A program made the translations under genes and the position numbers. This document shows positions 8,431-17,957 of a stretch of 64,000 nt of DNA, piece after piece. This stretch comes from UBA5436 sp050951845 (GTDB taxonomy: Bacteria; Bacillota; Clostridia; Saccharofermentanales; DTU023): NCBI GenBank assembly GCA_050951845.1, contig JBMNJV010000006.1:186001-250000 (forward strand), written 5' to 3'. Numbering within the stretch: position 1 is the stretch's first letter; each line of letters starts with the position of its first letter. The notes under the pieces were generated by a model that did not search any database, was not told the DNA's origin, and worked only from the letters and a program-made list of their open reading frames with translations.

Positions 8431-10690
8431 ATTTGACCCAGTTGCCCACCAAGGTTCCGCTGACTTTTCTGTTGGCAGGTAATGTACCGATTACACTGCC
8501 GCCGGGAGAACTTCTCACATTGACTGCACTTTTGGTATATCCGGTAATCGGGGGCGGATTGGTTGTTATTAAACTTATACCCACATAGGCTGTTTTACCT
8601 TTATAGGTGAACTTAAGACAACTTCCTTGAATTGTACCAGATACATAGATCGGCATCTTTAATGTTGCGATGATTGTTCCGCCGGGTGAACTCCTGATGT
8701 TGGAACCGGCCTTTACATAACAGGTTAAGTTAACCGGATCGGCTTGCAGGAGTGAACTATAGACATATCCGGTTTTGCCCGCATAAGTGAATCTGACCCA
8801 GTTACCTACCAAGGTTCCGCTTACTTTCCGACCTATCGTCAAAGAACCGATTACGCTGCCATTCGGGGAACTTCTCACATTTATTTTTTGTTTGGCATAG
8901 CCGGTAATCGGCGGATTTTGAGTCGTGGTTAAACTCATTGGCACATAGGCTGGTTGACCTTTATACGTGAATCTGAGATAGTTGCCTGTAATTATACCTG
9001 ATACAAAAATCGGCATTTTTAACGTTTCAATGATTGTTCCGCCGGGTGTTTTTCTGATGTTAGAACCTGCCTTAATATATCGTGTTACTTGAACCGGATC
9101 TTTCTGAAGTAATGAAGCATACACATAACCGGTTTTACCGTTATACGTTGTTTTTACCATATCCTTGACAAGTTGACCATTAACTTGACGACCGATCGGG
9201 ATTGTACCGATAATTGATCCGCCGGGTTGATCTCTTAAATTTAATATTCCTGTTGCATATCCGGTGATTTCCGGTGGTGTATTTGTAGTTGCTTCCATTA
9301 TTACATATGCCGGGTTTCCGTTATAGGTGAACTTGAGCCAGGCTCCTGTGCTTGTGCTGGTACCGGTTACATATAAAGGGCGCCAAAGTTTGGTAATCAC
9401 TTTACCGTTAGGTGTCTCACGAATATAATAATTCGCTTTGATGTAACGTTTTGCTATTAACTGTACCCCGTCATCAAAACAATAATAACCTATTTGTTCG
9501 ATGGTGGGTTGGACAAGATCCTCATCTAAATCGAACGTAATACAACTGATACTGTTAGGAATAGTAGCTTGGCTTATCGGATTTTGCGTAAAGGCTCCTT
9601 CTCCGATACTCACAATATTGCTCGGAATCGTAATGCTCGTAAGTTTGTTGTGATAAAATGCATCTATTCCAATCTGCATTACACTGTCCGGAATAGTCAC
9701 ACTTGTAAGTTGATTAAGACTGAACGCATTAGAATCGATCAACGTAACCTGATCCGATATTTTGACATTCTTGAGCTGATTGTCAGCAAATGCCCAGGAT
9801 GCTATCTTAATAACGCTGTCTGGAATAGTCACGTCAGTAAGATTATTTTTCTCAAATGTGCCATATTCTATCTTTGTAACATTGTTTGAAATCGTGACAC
9901 CCGTAAGTTGATTCCTGGCAAATGCCCATTGACCTATATATATTACACTGTCCGGAATTACAATGTCCGTAAGCTCGTTCATTTCAAACGCCCCTTCGTT
10001 AATTATTTCTATCCCATATGGTATAGTTACATCAATCAGCTGGTGTTCGTAAAACGCTTCCCTTCCGATGATATAAACCGGGACATTGCCTATAGAAGGT
10101 GGAATGTCAACAACTTTGCTCGTTCCTTTGTAACTCACAATGGTTCCGGTCCCGGGATCAAAAACAAAGTCTTCCTCCGGTGAATATTTTGCACCTTTAC
10201 TATATTCAGCAGGATCCGACACCGAAGTATCAGCATCTTCTTTGTCTTGTTTATCGGAAACAGCTTCTTCCAACGTTTGTTCAGCTTCAGGTGATTCGAC
10301 TGTTGGCAAAGTATCTGTGTCGGTATCATCTGTTCCTTCTGCATTGTGCTCAGTTGATTGACTATCATCCGCAGATGTGCTTTCAGTCGTCGGTAATGTT
10401 GTTGCTTCAGAGGTAACATCGTCCGTTTCATTCGTTGCTTCGTCCGGAGCTGAAGCTTCCGTTTCCTTCACCGAATCAAGTTCCGGCTCAGACGGCGATT
10501 CAGCAGAATCTATTTCCGTTTCAATTGCAGCCGGTATCGCTTCTTCGGCTGATGTAACTTCCGGCGTTTCTTCATCTGCAACAACTTCCGTATCAGCCAG
10601 AACCTGCTCAGGGGCGATTATTAAAGAGCTTAAGATGAGCAATAATATAAGGACCAATACCCGGATTCTCAAGTACAGTTTCTTCTTCAT
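8381..10690 (-). CDS. Secreted BspA-type LRR / SH3-repeat surface protein (paralogue 3)
   Basis: 769 residues. Signal peptide 1-33 (MKKKLYLRIRVLVL..., cleavage after VLA), acidic S/T/E-rich segment to about 165, roughly nine LRR_5 repeats (about 175-390) and six SH3 repeats in A-B doublets. The LRR block has diverged from paralogues 1 and 2, while the SH3 block and 3' flank are close to them, so the LRR part appears to be the variable, presumably ligand-binding, surface. No LPXTG. SD AAAGGAG before ATG 10690; own promoter and terminator. Whether it is displayed on the wall or released is not shown by the sequence. Confidence 0.9.
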   Translation of the reverse strand: MKKKLYLRIRVLVLILLLILSSLIIAPEQVLADTEVVADEETPEVTSAEEAIPAAIETEIDSAESPSEPELDSVKETEASAPDEATNETDDVTSEATTLPTTESTSADDSQSTEHNAEGTDDTDTDTLPTVESPEAEQTLEEAVSDKQDKEDADTSVSDPAEYSKGAKYSPEEDFVFDPGTGTIVSYKGTSKVVDIPPSIGNVPVYIIGREAFYEHQLIDVTIPYGIEIINEGAFEMNELTDIVIPDSVIYIGQWAFARNQLTGVTISNNVTKIEYGTFEKNNLTDVTIPDSVIKIASWAFADNQLKNVKISDQVTLIDSNAFSLNQLTSVTIPDSVMQIGIDAFYHNKLTSITIPSNIVSIGEGAFTQNPISQATIPNSISCITFDLDEDLVQPTIEQIGYYCFDDGVQLIAKRYIKANYYIRETPNGKVITKLWRPLYVTGTSTSTGAWLKFTYNGNPAYVIMEATTNTPPEITGYATGILNLRDQPGGSIIGTIPIGRQVNGQLVKDMVKTTYNGKTGYVYASLLQKDPVQVTRYIKAGSNIRKTPGGTIIETLKMPIFVSGIITGNYLRFTYKGQPAYVPMSLTTTQNPPITGYAKQKINVRSSPNGSVIGSLTIGRKVSGTLVGNWVRFTYAGKTGYVYSSLLQADPVNLTCYVKAGSNIRSSPGGTIIATLKMPIYVSGTIQGSCLKFTYKGKTAYVGISLITTNPPPITGYTKSAVNVRSSPGGSVIGTLPANRKVSGTLVGNWVKFTYSGKTGYINASLLK

Positions 10691-10804
10691 AGGCTTCTCC
10701 TTTATCCTTATACTTGATAATTTAATTTTGAATTGTAGTAAGGGATTTTGTTAAACAGTTGTTGCAATTGTTTCGATAATTCGAAAATTCGGATTGATTT
10801 TGGT

Positions 10805-10858
10805 TTTTGACCGTTTCGATCGTTTTGACCATTTGGATCGTTTTGACCGTTTGAATCG
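10805..10858. repeat. 18-bp tandem repeat in the leader of paralogue 3
   Basis: Three tandem 18-bp units of the form TTTTGACCNTTTNNATCG at 10805-10822, 10823-10840 and 10841-10858, followed by two degenerate partial units to about 10892. It lies in the transcribed leader between the promoter at 10961 and ATG 10690. Paralogues 1 and 2 have only partial forms here, so copy number differs between sisters. Confidence 0.85.
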
Positions 10859-10960
10859 TTTTGATAATTATCGATAGTTTTGACAGTTTTCGTATCTCAA
10901 ATAATCAAGTTTAATTCGAGCTGCTGTTAATATAACGGTGTTCAGATATTTGATATTTAA

Positions 10961-10989
10961 ATAATAGAATAAACGTTATTCCGGGTCAA
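10961..10989 (-). promoter_or_regulatory. Promoter of surface protein paralogue 3
   Basis: TTGACC (10989-10984), 17 bp, TATTAT (10966-10961) on the minus strand. The leader to ATG 10690 is about 265 nt and carries the conserved blocks and the 18-bp repeats. Confidence 0.75.
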
Positions 10990-11182
10990 TATAGTTCAAT
11001 TTAATTTGTGAAACTTTAAGCCAAAATTCATTTTGTCATCATTCATCTTTCAAGTTCTTGTTTCTTACATCAGATAAAGAAGACATAACTTTATCTTGTT
11101 TTTAGTAATTTTATTAATACAGTTTTAAATAAAACACAGTTTAAAACCGGTAATTTGTTAGCTCTGAAATCAAGAAAATCAA

Positions 11183-11226
11183 AAACAGATTTCTCAATCA
11201 CGATAGATTGAAAGAGAAATCTGTTT
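11183..11226 (-). terminator. Rho-independent terminator of surface protein paralogue 4
   Basis: 13-bp stem AAACAGATTTCTC / GAGAAATCTGTTT, T-rich on the minus-strand 3' side, 40 nt past the stop at 11266. Same family as the terminators at 5626 and 8296, with a different loop. Confidence 0.85.
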
Positions 11227-11265
11227 ATTCTCTTTTGAATTGCACATAATGATTAGCCGATTAGA

Positions 11266-14200
11266 CTATTTTTTCAAGAGCGAAGCGGAAATATACCCGG
11301 TTCTGCCCGCATATGTGAATTTGACCCAGTTGCCTACTAATACTCCGCTTACCTTCCTGTTGGCAGGTAATGAACCGATTACACTCCCATTCGGAGTACT
11401 CCTCACATTGACTGTACTTTTGGTATAACCCGTAATCGGCGGATTTTGGGTTGTGGTTGAACTCATTGCTACATAAGCTGTCCTGCCGTTATAAGTAAAC
11501 TTGAGCCACGCCCCCTGTATTGTTCCGCTTACCAGCAGCGGACGCCACGGCCTCGCGATGATACTGCCGCCCGGCGCGCTTCTGATAATCGAATTGGCGA
11601 CTACATAGCGTGTTACTCGGACCGGCGTCGCTTGTAACATGGAAACATAGACATAGCCGGTCTGACTGCTATAGGTGAAGCGCACCATATTTCCTGCCAG
11701 AACTCCCTTAACTTGACGGCCGACCGGTAAGGTGCCGATAACTGATCCCCCGGGCGCATTTCGCACATTAACCGCACTTTTGGCATAACCGGTAATCGGA
11801 GGATTTTGAGTCGTGGTTAAACTCATTGCTACATAGGCTGCCTTTCCTTTATAGGTAAATCTTAGGGTGTTTCCTGAAATCGTGCCGGTCACAAAGATCG
11901 GCATCTTTAACCTTGCGATGATTGTTCCCCCCGACACACTCCTGATGTTTGAGCCAGCCTTTACGTAACAGGTTACTTTTACAGGATCGGCTTGCAGCAG
12001 TGAGCTGTAAACATAACCGTTGTTACCTGAATAAGTAAATCTGACCCAGTTCCCTACCAAGGTTCCGCTTACTTTCCGACCTTTTGACAAAGAACCGATC
12101 ACGCTGCCATTCGGGGCACTTCTCACATTTATTTTTTGTTTGGCATAACCGGTTATCGGCGGTGATACGGTAGTAGCTAAATTCACATGCACATAGGCTG
12201 TTTGACCTTTATGGATAAATTTGAGGTAATTTCCTGCAATTGTGCCGGTTACAAAGATCGGCATTTTTAATCTTTCGATAATTGTTCCGGTTGGTGTTCT
12301 TCTGATGTTTGAGCCGGCTTTAACGTATCGTGTTACCGGTGCTTTCAGCAGTGAAGCATAGATATAGCCGGTTTGACCTGAATAAGTAAATTTGACCCAG
12401 TTACCTGCTAATGTACCACTTACTCTTTCATTTGCAGATAAAGAACCGATTATATTGCCATTCGGAGAACTTCGGACATTTGCCGTACTCTTCGTGTAGC
12501 CTGTAATCGGTTGCGGGATGGTGGTTATTGCACTCTTGTGAACATAGGCTGTTTGACCTTTATAGGAAAAGTTAAAGTAGTTTCCTTGTATTGTTCCCGT
12601 TGCGTAGATCGGCAATTCTGACTTTTCGATAATATGGTCATCACTCGATGTGGGTGCACATCTGATATTATAGCCGGCTTTGATGTAGCGATTTAGCCTT
12701 ATTGTTACCCCATCATCAAAACAAATTTCTTTAATTTTTGTAATGCTTGGGTTAGAAACACGTATAGTATCCTCAAGGCTCATAATCGCTTCAATAGTAC
12801 CGGAAATAGTAACAGTATTTAACTGGTTAAACTTAAAAGCATTTACTCCGAGCTTTTTGACACTGTTCGGAATTGTTAAGTTTTCAAGATTATTATGAAA
12901 AAACGCATTAACTCCAATATCTTCAACATTTCTTCCCAGAGTAAGACTCGAAAGTTCATTTCTCATAAATGCAAATTTCCCAATCTTTTTTACACTATCG
13001 GGGATCGTAAGGTTCGTCAGGTGATTTTTAAAAAAAGCATCATCACCGATTTCTACAACACTATTCCCGAGCGTCAGACTTGTGAGTTCATTCTCGGAAA
13101 ATGCTTCCCTTCCTATCGTGGTGACTTTATTCGGGATCGTGACACTTGTGAGATTATTACCAATAAACGTTTCATCACCGATTTCTACAACACTATTCCC
13201 GAGTGTCAGACTTGTGAGTTGATTCGAGGAAAATGCCAGATTTCCAATCGATTTTACATTGTTAGGTATCGTGACATGCTCCAGCAAATTACCTCTAAAC
13301 GCCCTATGTCCGATTTTGGTTACACTATTCGGAATTTCGACATTTGTCAGCTTATTAAATTCAAACGCACTTGATCCGATTTCAGTGATTCCAGCAGAAA
13401 GCTCAATACTCTCAAGTAAATTTTCTTGAAAAGCACCGTGTCTTATATTGATTACAGTATCAGGAATTTTGACCGTTTTCAGTTTATTATTTTTAAATGC
13501 CCACTGGTCAATCTCTGTTACGCCGTTTTGGAGCGTTATTTCCGCAAGTTGGTTGTTGGCAAACGAATAATGTGCAATTTTCTCAACACCGGCCGGGATC
13601 GTAATACTACTAAGTTTGTTACGATCAAACGCGGAATCTCCAATCCTTGTTACACTATCCGGTAGCGTGATGCTCGAAAGTGAATTCCAACCAAAAGCAG
13701 ATTCCCCGATGGTTTCAATAGTGTAAGGTAAAGAGACAAAGGTGAGTTCCTTCTCGGCAAACGCTAAATCCCCGATATGTTTGACTTTAACACCATTTAT
13801 ACTGGACGGAATGTTTACGATCGGATCTGTTCCGATGTATTTCGTAATAGTTCCGGTCGCCGGATCAAACTCAAAATTAGTCGGATCTGTATAAGCTCTT
13901 GTACCTTTAGAATTCTCTGCAGATACATTAATTTCAGTGTTTTGATCTGCAAGATTATCGGTAACAACATCTTCCGACTCTTGTTCAGGTTCGGTCGTTT
14001 CAATTGACAAATTCATATCTTCATTTGCTTCTTCTGATCGTTCAACGTCTGACTCAGTTGATTGATCTTCACACTCAGAAATGCTTTCAGTTGCCGGTTC
14101 TTCTTCTGTATCAGAAACAAGGGGCTCTGCTTCGTTCATCGTGTCAACTCCAGATGATGTATCTACTTCATCTGATTCATTCACAGGAATAATATCTGTT

Positions 14201-14499
14201 TCCGGATTTGTCTCATTGGCCGATTCCGGAAAAACATCGGTATTCTCGGTAATTTCAGGTTCCGTCTCCGGCTGTTCTGAATCACTTTGAGATTCTGCAG
14301 TGCTTAGATCAGGTATCGATTCTTCAGGTATCGATTCTTCAGGTATCGATTCTTCAGGTATCGATTCTTCAGGTATCGATTCTTCGTCTGCTGTAACCGT
14401 TACATCGGCTTGAACTTGCTGAGGATTGACAACAAAAGTTGTTACTATGATCAATATTACCAAAACTAATGCCTGAACTCTTAAATACAGTTTCTTCAT
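11266..14499 (-). CDS. Secreted BspA-type LRR / SH3-repeat surface protein (paralogue 4, largest)
   Basis: 1077 residues from ATG 14499, which has AAGGAG 7 bases upstream; a TTG six codons earlier overlaps that SD and is rejected. Signal peptide MKKLYLRVQALVL..., cleavage near QVQA. The acidic segment starts with SIPEE repeats (15-bp DNA units) and runs to about residue 190. About 15 LRR_5 repeats follow (about 210-560), then eight SH3 repeats in four A-B doublets. The SH3 region 11821-12550 is nearly identical to 14776-15505 in paralogue 5, and the acidic N-terminal region is nearly identical too, yet the LRR regions are clearly different. Only 83 bp separate it from paralogue 5 upstream; a TATAAT (minus strand, 14543-14538) without a good -35 is the only promoter hint, so read-through from paralogue 5 is possible. 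Confidence 0.9.
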   Translation of the reverse strand: MKKLYLRVQALVLVILIIVTTFVVNPQQVQADVTVTADEESIPEESIPEESIPEESIPEESIPDLSTAESQSDSEQPETEPEITENTDVFPESANETNPETDIIPVNESDEVDTSSGVDTMNEAEPLVSDTEEEPATESISECEDQSTESDVERSEEANEDMNLSIETTEPEQESEDVVTDNLADQNTEINVSAENSKGTRAYTDPTNFEFDPATGTITKYIGTDPIVNIPSSINGVKVKHIGDLAFAEKELTFVSLPYTIETIGESAFGWNSLSSITLPDSVTRIGDSAFDRNKLSSITIPAGVEKIAHYSFANNQLAEITLQNGVTEIDQWAFKNNKLKTVKIPDTVINIRHGAFQENLLESIELSAGITEIGSSAFEFNKLTNVEIPNSVTKIGHRAFRGNLLEHVTIPNNVKSIGNLAFSSNQLTSLTLGNSVVEIGDETFIGNNLTSVTIPNKVTTIGREAFSENELTSLTLGNSVVEIGDDAFFKNHLTNLTIPDSVKKIGKFAFMRNELSSLTLGRNVEDIGVNAFFHNNLENLTIPNSVKKLGVNAFKFNQLNTVTISGTIEAIMSLEDTIRVSNPSITKIKEICFDDGVTIRLNRYIKAGYNIRCAPTSSDDHIIEKSELPIYATGTIQGNYFNFSYKGQTAYVHKSAITTIPQPITGYTKSTANVRSSPNGNIIGSLSANERVSGTLAGNWVKFTYSGQTGYIYASLLKAPVTRYVKAGSNIRRTPTGTIIERLKMPIFVTGTIAGNYLKFIHKGQTAYVHVNLATTVSPPITGYAKQKINVRSAPNGSVIGSLSKGRKVSGTLVGNWVRFTYSGNNGYVYSSLLQADPVKVTCYVKAGSNIRSVSGGTIIARLKMPIFVTGTISGNTLRFTYKGKAAYVAMSLTTTQNPPITGYAKSAVNVRNAPGGSVIGTLPVGRQVKGVLAGNMVRFTYSSQTGYVYVSMLQATPVRVTRYVVANSIIRSAPGGSIIARPWRPLLVSGTIQGAWLKFTYNGRTAYVAMSSTTTQNPPITGYTKSTVNVRSTPNGSVIGSLPANRKVSGVLVGNWVKFTYAGRTGYISASLLKK
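11821..12550. repeat. Near-identical SH3-coding block, copy 1 (partner 14776-15505)
   Basis: About 730 bp encoding several SH3 repeats differ at only a handful of bases from 14776-15505, including synonymous positions. The similarity falls off sharply on either side, as expected from a recombination tract. Confidence 0.9.
14311..14385. repeat. 15-bp tandem repeat, five copies (codes SIPEE)
   Basis: AGGTATCGATTCTTC repeated exactly five times in frame just after the signal peptide of paralogue 4. Paralogue 5 has three copies at the same place (17385-17429). Length change by 15 bp keeps the frame. Confidence 0.95.
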
Positions 14500-14582
14500 T
14501 GTTTTCTCCTTTATCAAACAGCTTTTGGTCTTTTCTTATTATAATTTTCTCTTTACAATTAAATAATTTACTGAATACAAGG

Positions 14583-17543
14583 TCACTTTAATAATGAGGC
14601 GGAAATATACCCGGTTCTGCCCGAATAAGTAAATTTGACCCAGTTACCTACCAGTACTCCGCTTACTTTCCTGTTAGCCGGTAATGTACCGATTACACTC
14701 CCATTCGGCGAACTTCTCACATTGACTGTACTTTTGGTATATCCCGTAATCGGAGGTGAGGTGGTCGTTATTACACTCATGGCTACATAGGCTGCCTTTC
14801 CTTTATAGGTAAATCTTAGGGTGTTTCCTGAAATCGTGCCGGTCACAAAGATCGGCATCTTTAACCTTGCGATGATTGTTCCCCCCGACACACTCCTGAT
14901 GTTTGAGCCGGCCTTTACGTAACAGGTTACTTTTACAGGATCGGCTTGCAGCAGTGAGCTGTATACATAACCGTTGTTACCTGAATAAGTAAATCTGACC
15001 CAGTTCCCTACCAAGGTTCCGCTTACTTTCCGACCTTTTGACAAAGAACCGATCACGCTGCCATTCGGGGCACTTCTCACATTTATTTTTTGTTTGGCAT
15101 AACCGGTTATCGGCGGTGATACGGTAGTAGCTAAATTCACATGCACATAGGCTGTTTGACCTTTATGGATAAATTTGAGGTAATTTCCTGCAATTGTGCC
15201 GGTTACAAAGATCGGCATTTTTAATCTTTCGATAATTGTTCCGGTTGGTGTTCTTCTGATGTTTGAGCCGGCTTTAACGTATCGTGTTACCGGTGCTTTC
15301 AGCAGTGAAGCATAGATATAGCCGGTTTGACCTGAATAAGTAAATTTGACCCAGTTACCTGCTAATGTACCACTTACTCTTTCATTTGCAGATAAAGAAC
15401 CGATTATATTGCCATTCGGAGAACTTCGGACATTTGCCGTACTCTTCGTGTAGCCTGTAATCGGTTGCGGGATGGTGGTTATTACACTCTTATGAACATA
15501 GGCTGTTTGACCGTTATAGGTAAACTTAAGATAGTTTCCTTCAACTGTTCCCGTTACATAGATCGGCATCTTTAAGGTTGCGATGATTGTGCCGCCGGGT
15601 GTGCTTCTGATATTTGTACCTGCTTTGATATATCCGATAAGAGTAAAAGTTACCCCGGGATCAAAGCAATATTCACCTATTTGTGCAATGCTCGGATTGG
15701 AAATTAAAACAATAGTTTGCCCATATGAATCTATATCTGTTATTAATGCCAAATTATTCGGAATCGTAGCAGTACTCAGATCCGGATTATCCTTAAAAGC
15801 TTTATTTCCAATGCTTGTAACACTGCTCGGTATTATTACATCCGTGAGGTAGTTCGAATAAAACGCGCTATATCCAATATCTGTAACTCTGTTCGAAATT
15901 GTAACATCCGCAAGGTTATTATCATAAAATGCGTAATCTCTAATTTCGGTAATATTATTCGGTATCGTGACACTCTCAAGGTAGTTATGGGCAAATGTCC
16001 GCTTTTCGATCTTGGTAAAACCTTTGCCAAGCGTGAGATTTTCAAGTTCATTATTCGAAAATGCTGCTTCTCCAATGTATTCAACACTATCGGGAATATT
16101 TACGCTAGTCAAATAGTTGTATTCAAACGCATTGCTGTAAATCTCTTTAACTCCATTGGAAATGCTTAAATATTCCAGATTATTATTGGCAAATGAATCA
16201 GGACCTATGGTTAGAACGTTACCGGGAATTGTCAAGCTACTGATTAGGTTATTAGCAAACGCATTAAATCTAATCATTTTAACACTATTGGGAATTGTCA
16301 GACTACTGATTTGGTTTTTTGCAAATGCACTAATATTAATCTCGGTAACTTTGTTCGGAATTGTAATACTTGTAAGTTCATTCTCAAAAAATGCCATAAC
16401 TCCTATACTGGTAACATTATCCGGGATCGTAACGTTCGTTAGTTTATTCTTCTCAAATATTCTATTGCTAATCTCAGTTATATTATTTGAGATCGAAACA
16501 CTAGTAAGGCCGTTCCAAGCAAAAGCAGCTTCTTCTATCTCTAAAACGCTGTCCGGGATTTTAACGTTCGTGAGACCGTTAATGAAAAACGCATATTTTC
16601 CAATATATTTGACAGTATTCGGGAACGTTACACCCTTGATTTCACTTCTACTAAACGCATGCTTTCCAATAGCCAGAACAGGAGTACCACCTATAGCAGG
16701 CGGAATATTTACGTTCTTCGGTCCGAAAGAACTATACTTAGTTATGGTTCCGGTCTTAGGATCAAAAGTAAAATATTTCTCCGGCGTATAACTTCTTGGA
16801 TTCATACTGCGCTCGGCAGGATCCTGCATCTCAATATCCTCATCTTGATCATCCGGCTTATCCATAACAACATCTTCCGACACTTGTTCAGGTTCGGTCG
16901 TTTCAATTGACAAATTCATATCTTCATTTGCTTCTTCTGATCGTTCAACGTCTGACTCAGTTGATTGATCTTCACACTCAGAAATGCTTTCAGTTGCCGG
17001 TTCTTCTTCTTCTTCTTCTTCTTCTGCATCAGAAACAAGGGGCTCTGCTCCGTTAACCGTGTCAACTCCAGATGATGTATCTACTTCATCAACTTTATCA
17101 ATAGTTTGTTCAGATGGTGATACAGAAGGATTTGTTTCTGTTTCTGTTTCTGTTTCTGTTTCTGTTTCTGTTTCTGTTGTAGGTTCAACTGCCGGTTCCG
17201 GTGCTTTATCGTCTGTTCCTATTTCCGGAATAGCTGCTATATCCGATGATTCATTCACAGGAATAATATCTGTTTCCGGATTTGTCTCATTGGCCGATTC
17301 CGGAAAAACATCGGTATTCTCGGTAATTTCAGGTTCCGTCTCCGGCTGTTCTGAATCACTTTGAGATTCTGCAGTGCTTAGATCAGGTATCGATTCTTCA
17401 GGTATCGATTCTTCAGGTATCGATTCTTCGTCTGCTGTATCCGTTGCATCGGCTTGAACTTGCTGAGGATTGACAACAAAAGTTGTTACTATGATCAATA
17501 TTACCAAAACTAATGCCTGAATTCTTAAATACAGTTTCTTCAT
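14583..17543 (-). CDS. Secreted BspA-type LRR / SH3-repeat surface protein (paralogue 5)
   Basis: 986 residues. Signal peptide (MKKLYLRIQALVL..., cleavage near QVQA), then a very acidic segment to about residue 240 with SIPEE repeats, an ET dipeptide run and a run of seven E. About 16 LRR_5 repeats follow (about 260-630), then six SH3 repeats. SD AAGGAG lies before ATG 17543. Its N-terminal and SH3 parts are near copies of paralogue 4, its LRR part is not. Upstream lies a hairpin terminator (17711-17742) and the ABC pseudogene. No own terminator is seen in the 83 bp before paralogue 4, so the two may share a transcript. Confidence 0.9.
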   Translation of the reverse strand: MKKLYLRIQALVLVILIIVTTFVVNPQQVQADATDTADEESIPEESIPEESIPDLSTAESQSDSEQPETEPEITENTDVFPESANETNPETDIIPVNESSDIAAIPEIGTDDKAPEPAVEPTTETETETETETETETNPSVSPSEQTIDKVDEVDTSSGVDTVNGAEPLVSDAEEEEEEEEPATESISECEDQSTESDVERSEEANEDMNLSIETTEPEQVSEDVVMDKPDDQDEDIEMQDPAERSMNPRSYTPEKYFTFDPKTGTITKYSSFGPKNVNIPPAIGGTPVLAIGKHAFSRSEIKGVTFPNTVKYIGKYAFFINGLTNVKIPDSVLEIEEAAFAWNGLTSVSISNNITEISNRIFEKNKLTNVTIPDNVTSIGVMAFFENELTSITIPNKVTEINISAFAKNQISSLTIPNSVKMIRFNAFANNLISSLTIPGNVLTIGPDSFANNNLEYLSISNGVKEIYSNAFEYNYLTSVNIPDSVEYIGEAAFSNNELENLTLGKGFTKIEKRTFAHNYLESVTIPNNITEIRDYAFYDNNLADVTISNRVTDIGYSAFYSNYLTDVIIPSSVTSIGNKAFKDNPDLSTATIPNNLALITDIDSYGQTIVLISNPSIAQIGEYCFDPGVTFTLIGYIKAGTNIRSTPGGTIIATLKMPIYVTGTVEGNYLKFTYNGQTAYVHKSVITTIPQPITGYTKSTANVRSSPNGNIIGSLSANERVSGTLAGNWVKFTYSGQTGYIYASLLKAPVTRYVKAGSNIRRTPTGTIIERLKMPIFVTGTIAGNYLKFIHKGQTAYVHVNLATTVSPPITGYAKQKINVRSAPNGSVIGSLSKGRKVSGTLVGNWVRFTYSGNNGYVYSSLLQADPVKVTCYVKAGSNIRSVSGGTIIARLKMPIFVTGTISGNTLRFTYKGKAAYVAMSVITTTSPPITGYTKSTVNVRSSPNGSVIGTLPANRKVSGVLVGNWVKFTYSGRTGYISASLLK
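14776..15505. repeat. Near-identical SH3-coding block, copy 2 (partner 11821-12550)
   Basis: Second member of the recombination-like tract shared by paralogues 4 and 5. Confidence 0.9.
17001..17025. repeat. TTC trinucleotide run (codes poly-E)
   Basis: Eight consecutive TTC units on the plus strand, read as GAA codons in paralogue 5. The matching part of paralogue 4 has only two or three E codons. Confidence 0.9.
17134..17178. repeat. GTTTCT hexanucleotide run (codes ET dipeptides)
   Basis: About 7.5 exact copies of GTTTCT encode the ETETET stretch of paralogue 5. A shorter related run occurs in paralogue 1 near 4795-4815. In-frame 6-bp units suggest slippage-driven length change. Confidence 0.9.
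17385..17429. repeat. 15-bp tandem repeat, three copies (codes SIPEE)
   Basis: Same AGGTATCGATTCTTC unit as at 14311-14385, three copies, in frame in paralogue 5. Confidence 0.95.
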
Positions 17544-17710
17544 TGTCTTCTCCTTCTCGTTATCTCATGAATAGCATAAATAATACAAATGTAGTTATCT
17601 GCATCTTTGTTTATTCATCTTAATATCCTGTCAGAAAATGCCTGTCACTATGAAATGTATGACAATATGGAGGTCAGGTTTTATAAAACAACCTCTTGAT
17701 GCCAATACAT

Positions 17711-17742
17711 AAAAAACCCACATGACTGGAAGCCTTGTGGGT
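17711..17742 (-). terminator. Rho-independent terminator upstream of paralogue 5
   Basis: Stem ACCCACA / TGTGGGT with a 13-nt loop, followed on the minus strand by six T. It would end transcripts coming from the SH3-only gene and the ABC remnant before paralogue 5. T-box features were looked for and not found. Confidence 0.7.
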
Positions 17743-17957
17743 ATGCCGGTAATTTGAAAACAACTGATTTGCTTTTTTTAAACGCTTCAAAAACACAGAA
17801 CTATTCTGTCTATTTATCAGAAAATTTTGATATGTCTCTCTCATTTATGTCAAGTCCTTTTCATATCGATCACTGACCTGATAAATAAAATTATATCACA
17901 TATTATTATTTAATTTTAAAAATATAAACAAACTCTGACATTGACAAAAATATTAAT

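Noticed and set aside
10805..10892. CRISPR-like array
   Set aside because: The units are contiguous 18-mers without spacers and no cas gene is present.
14311..14385. CRISPR-like array or insertion-site repeat
   Set aside because: In-frame coding repeat (SIPEE) without spacers.
17640..17760. T-box or other riboswitch upstream of paralogue 5
   Set aside because: The hairpin at 17711-17742 lacks a T-box sequence and specifier loop and looks like a plain terminator of upstream transcription.
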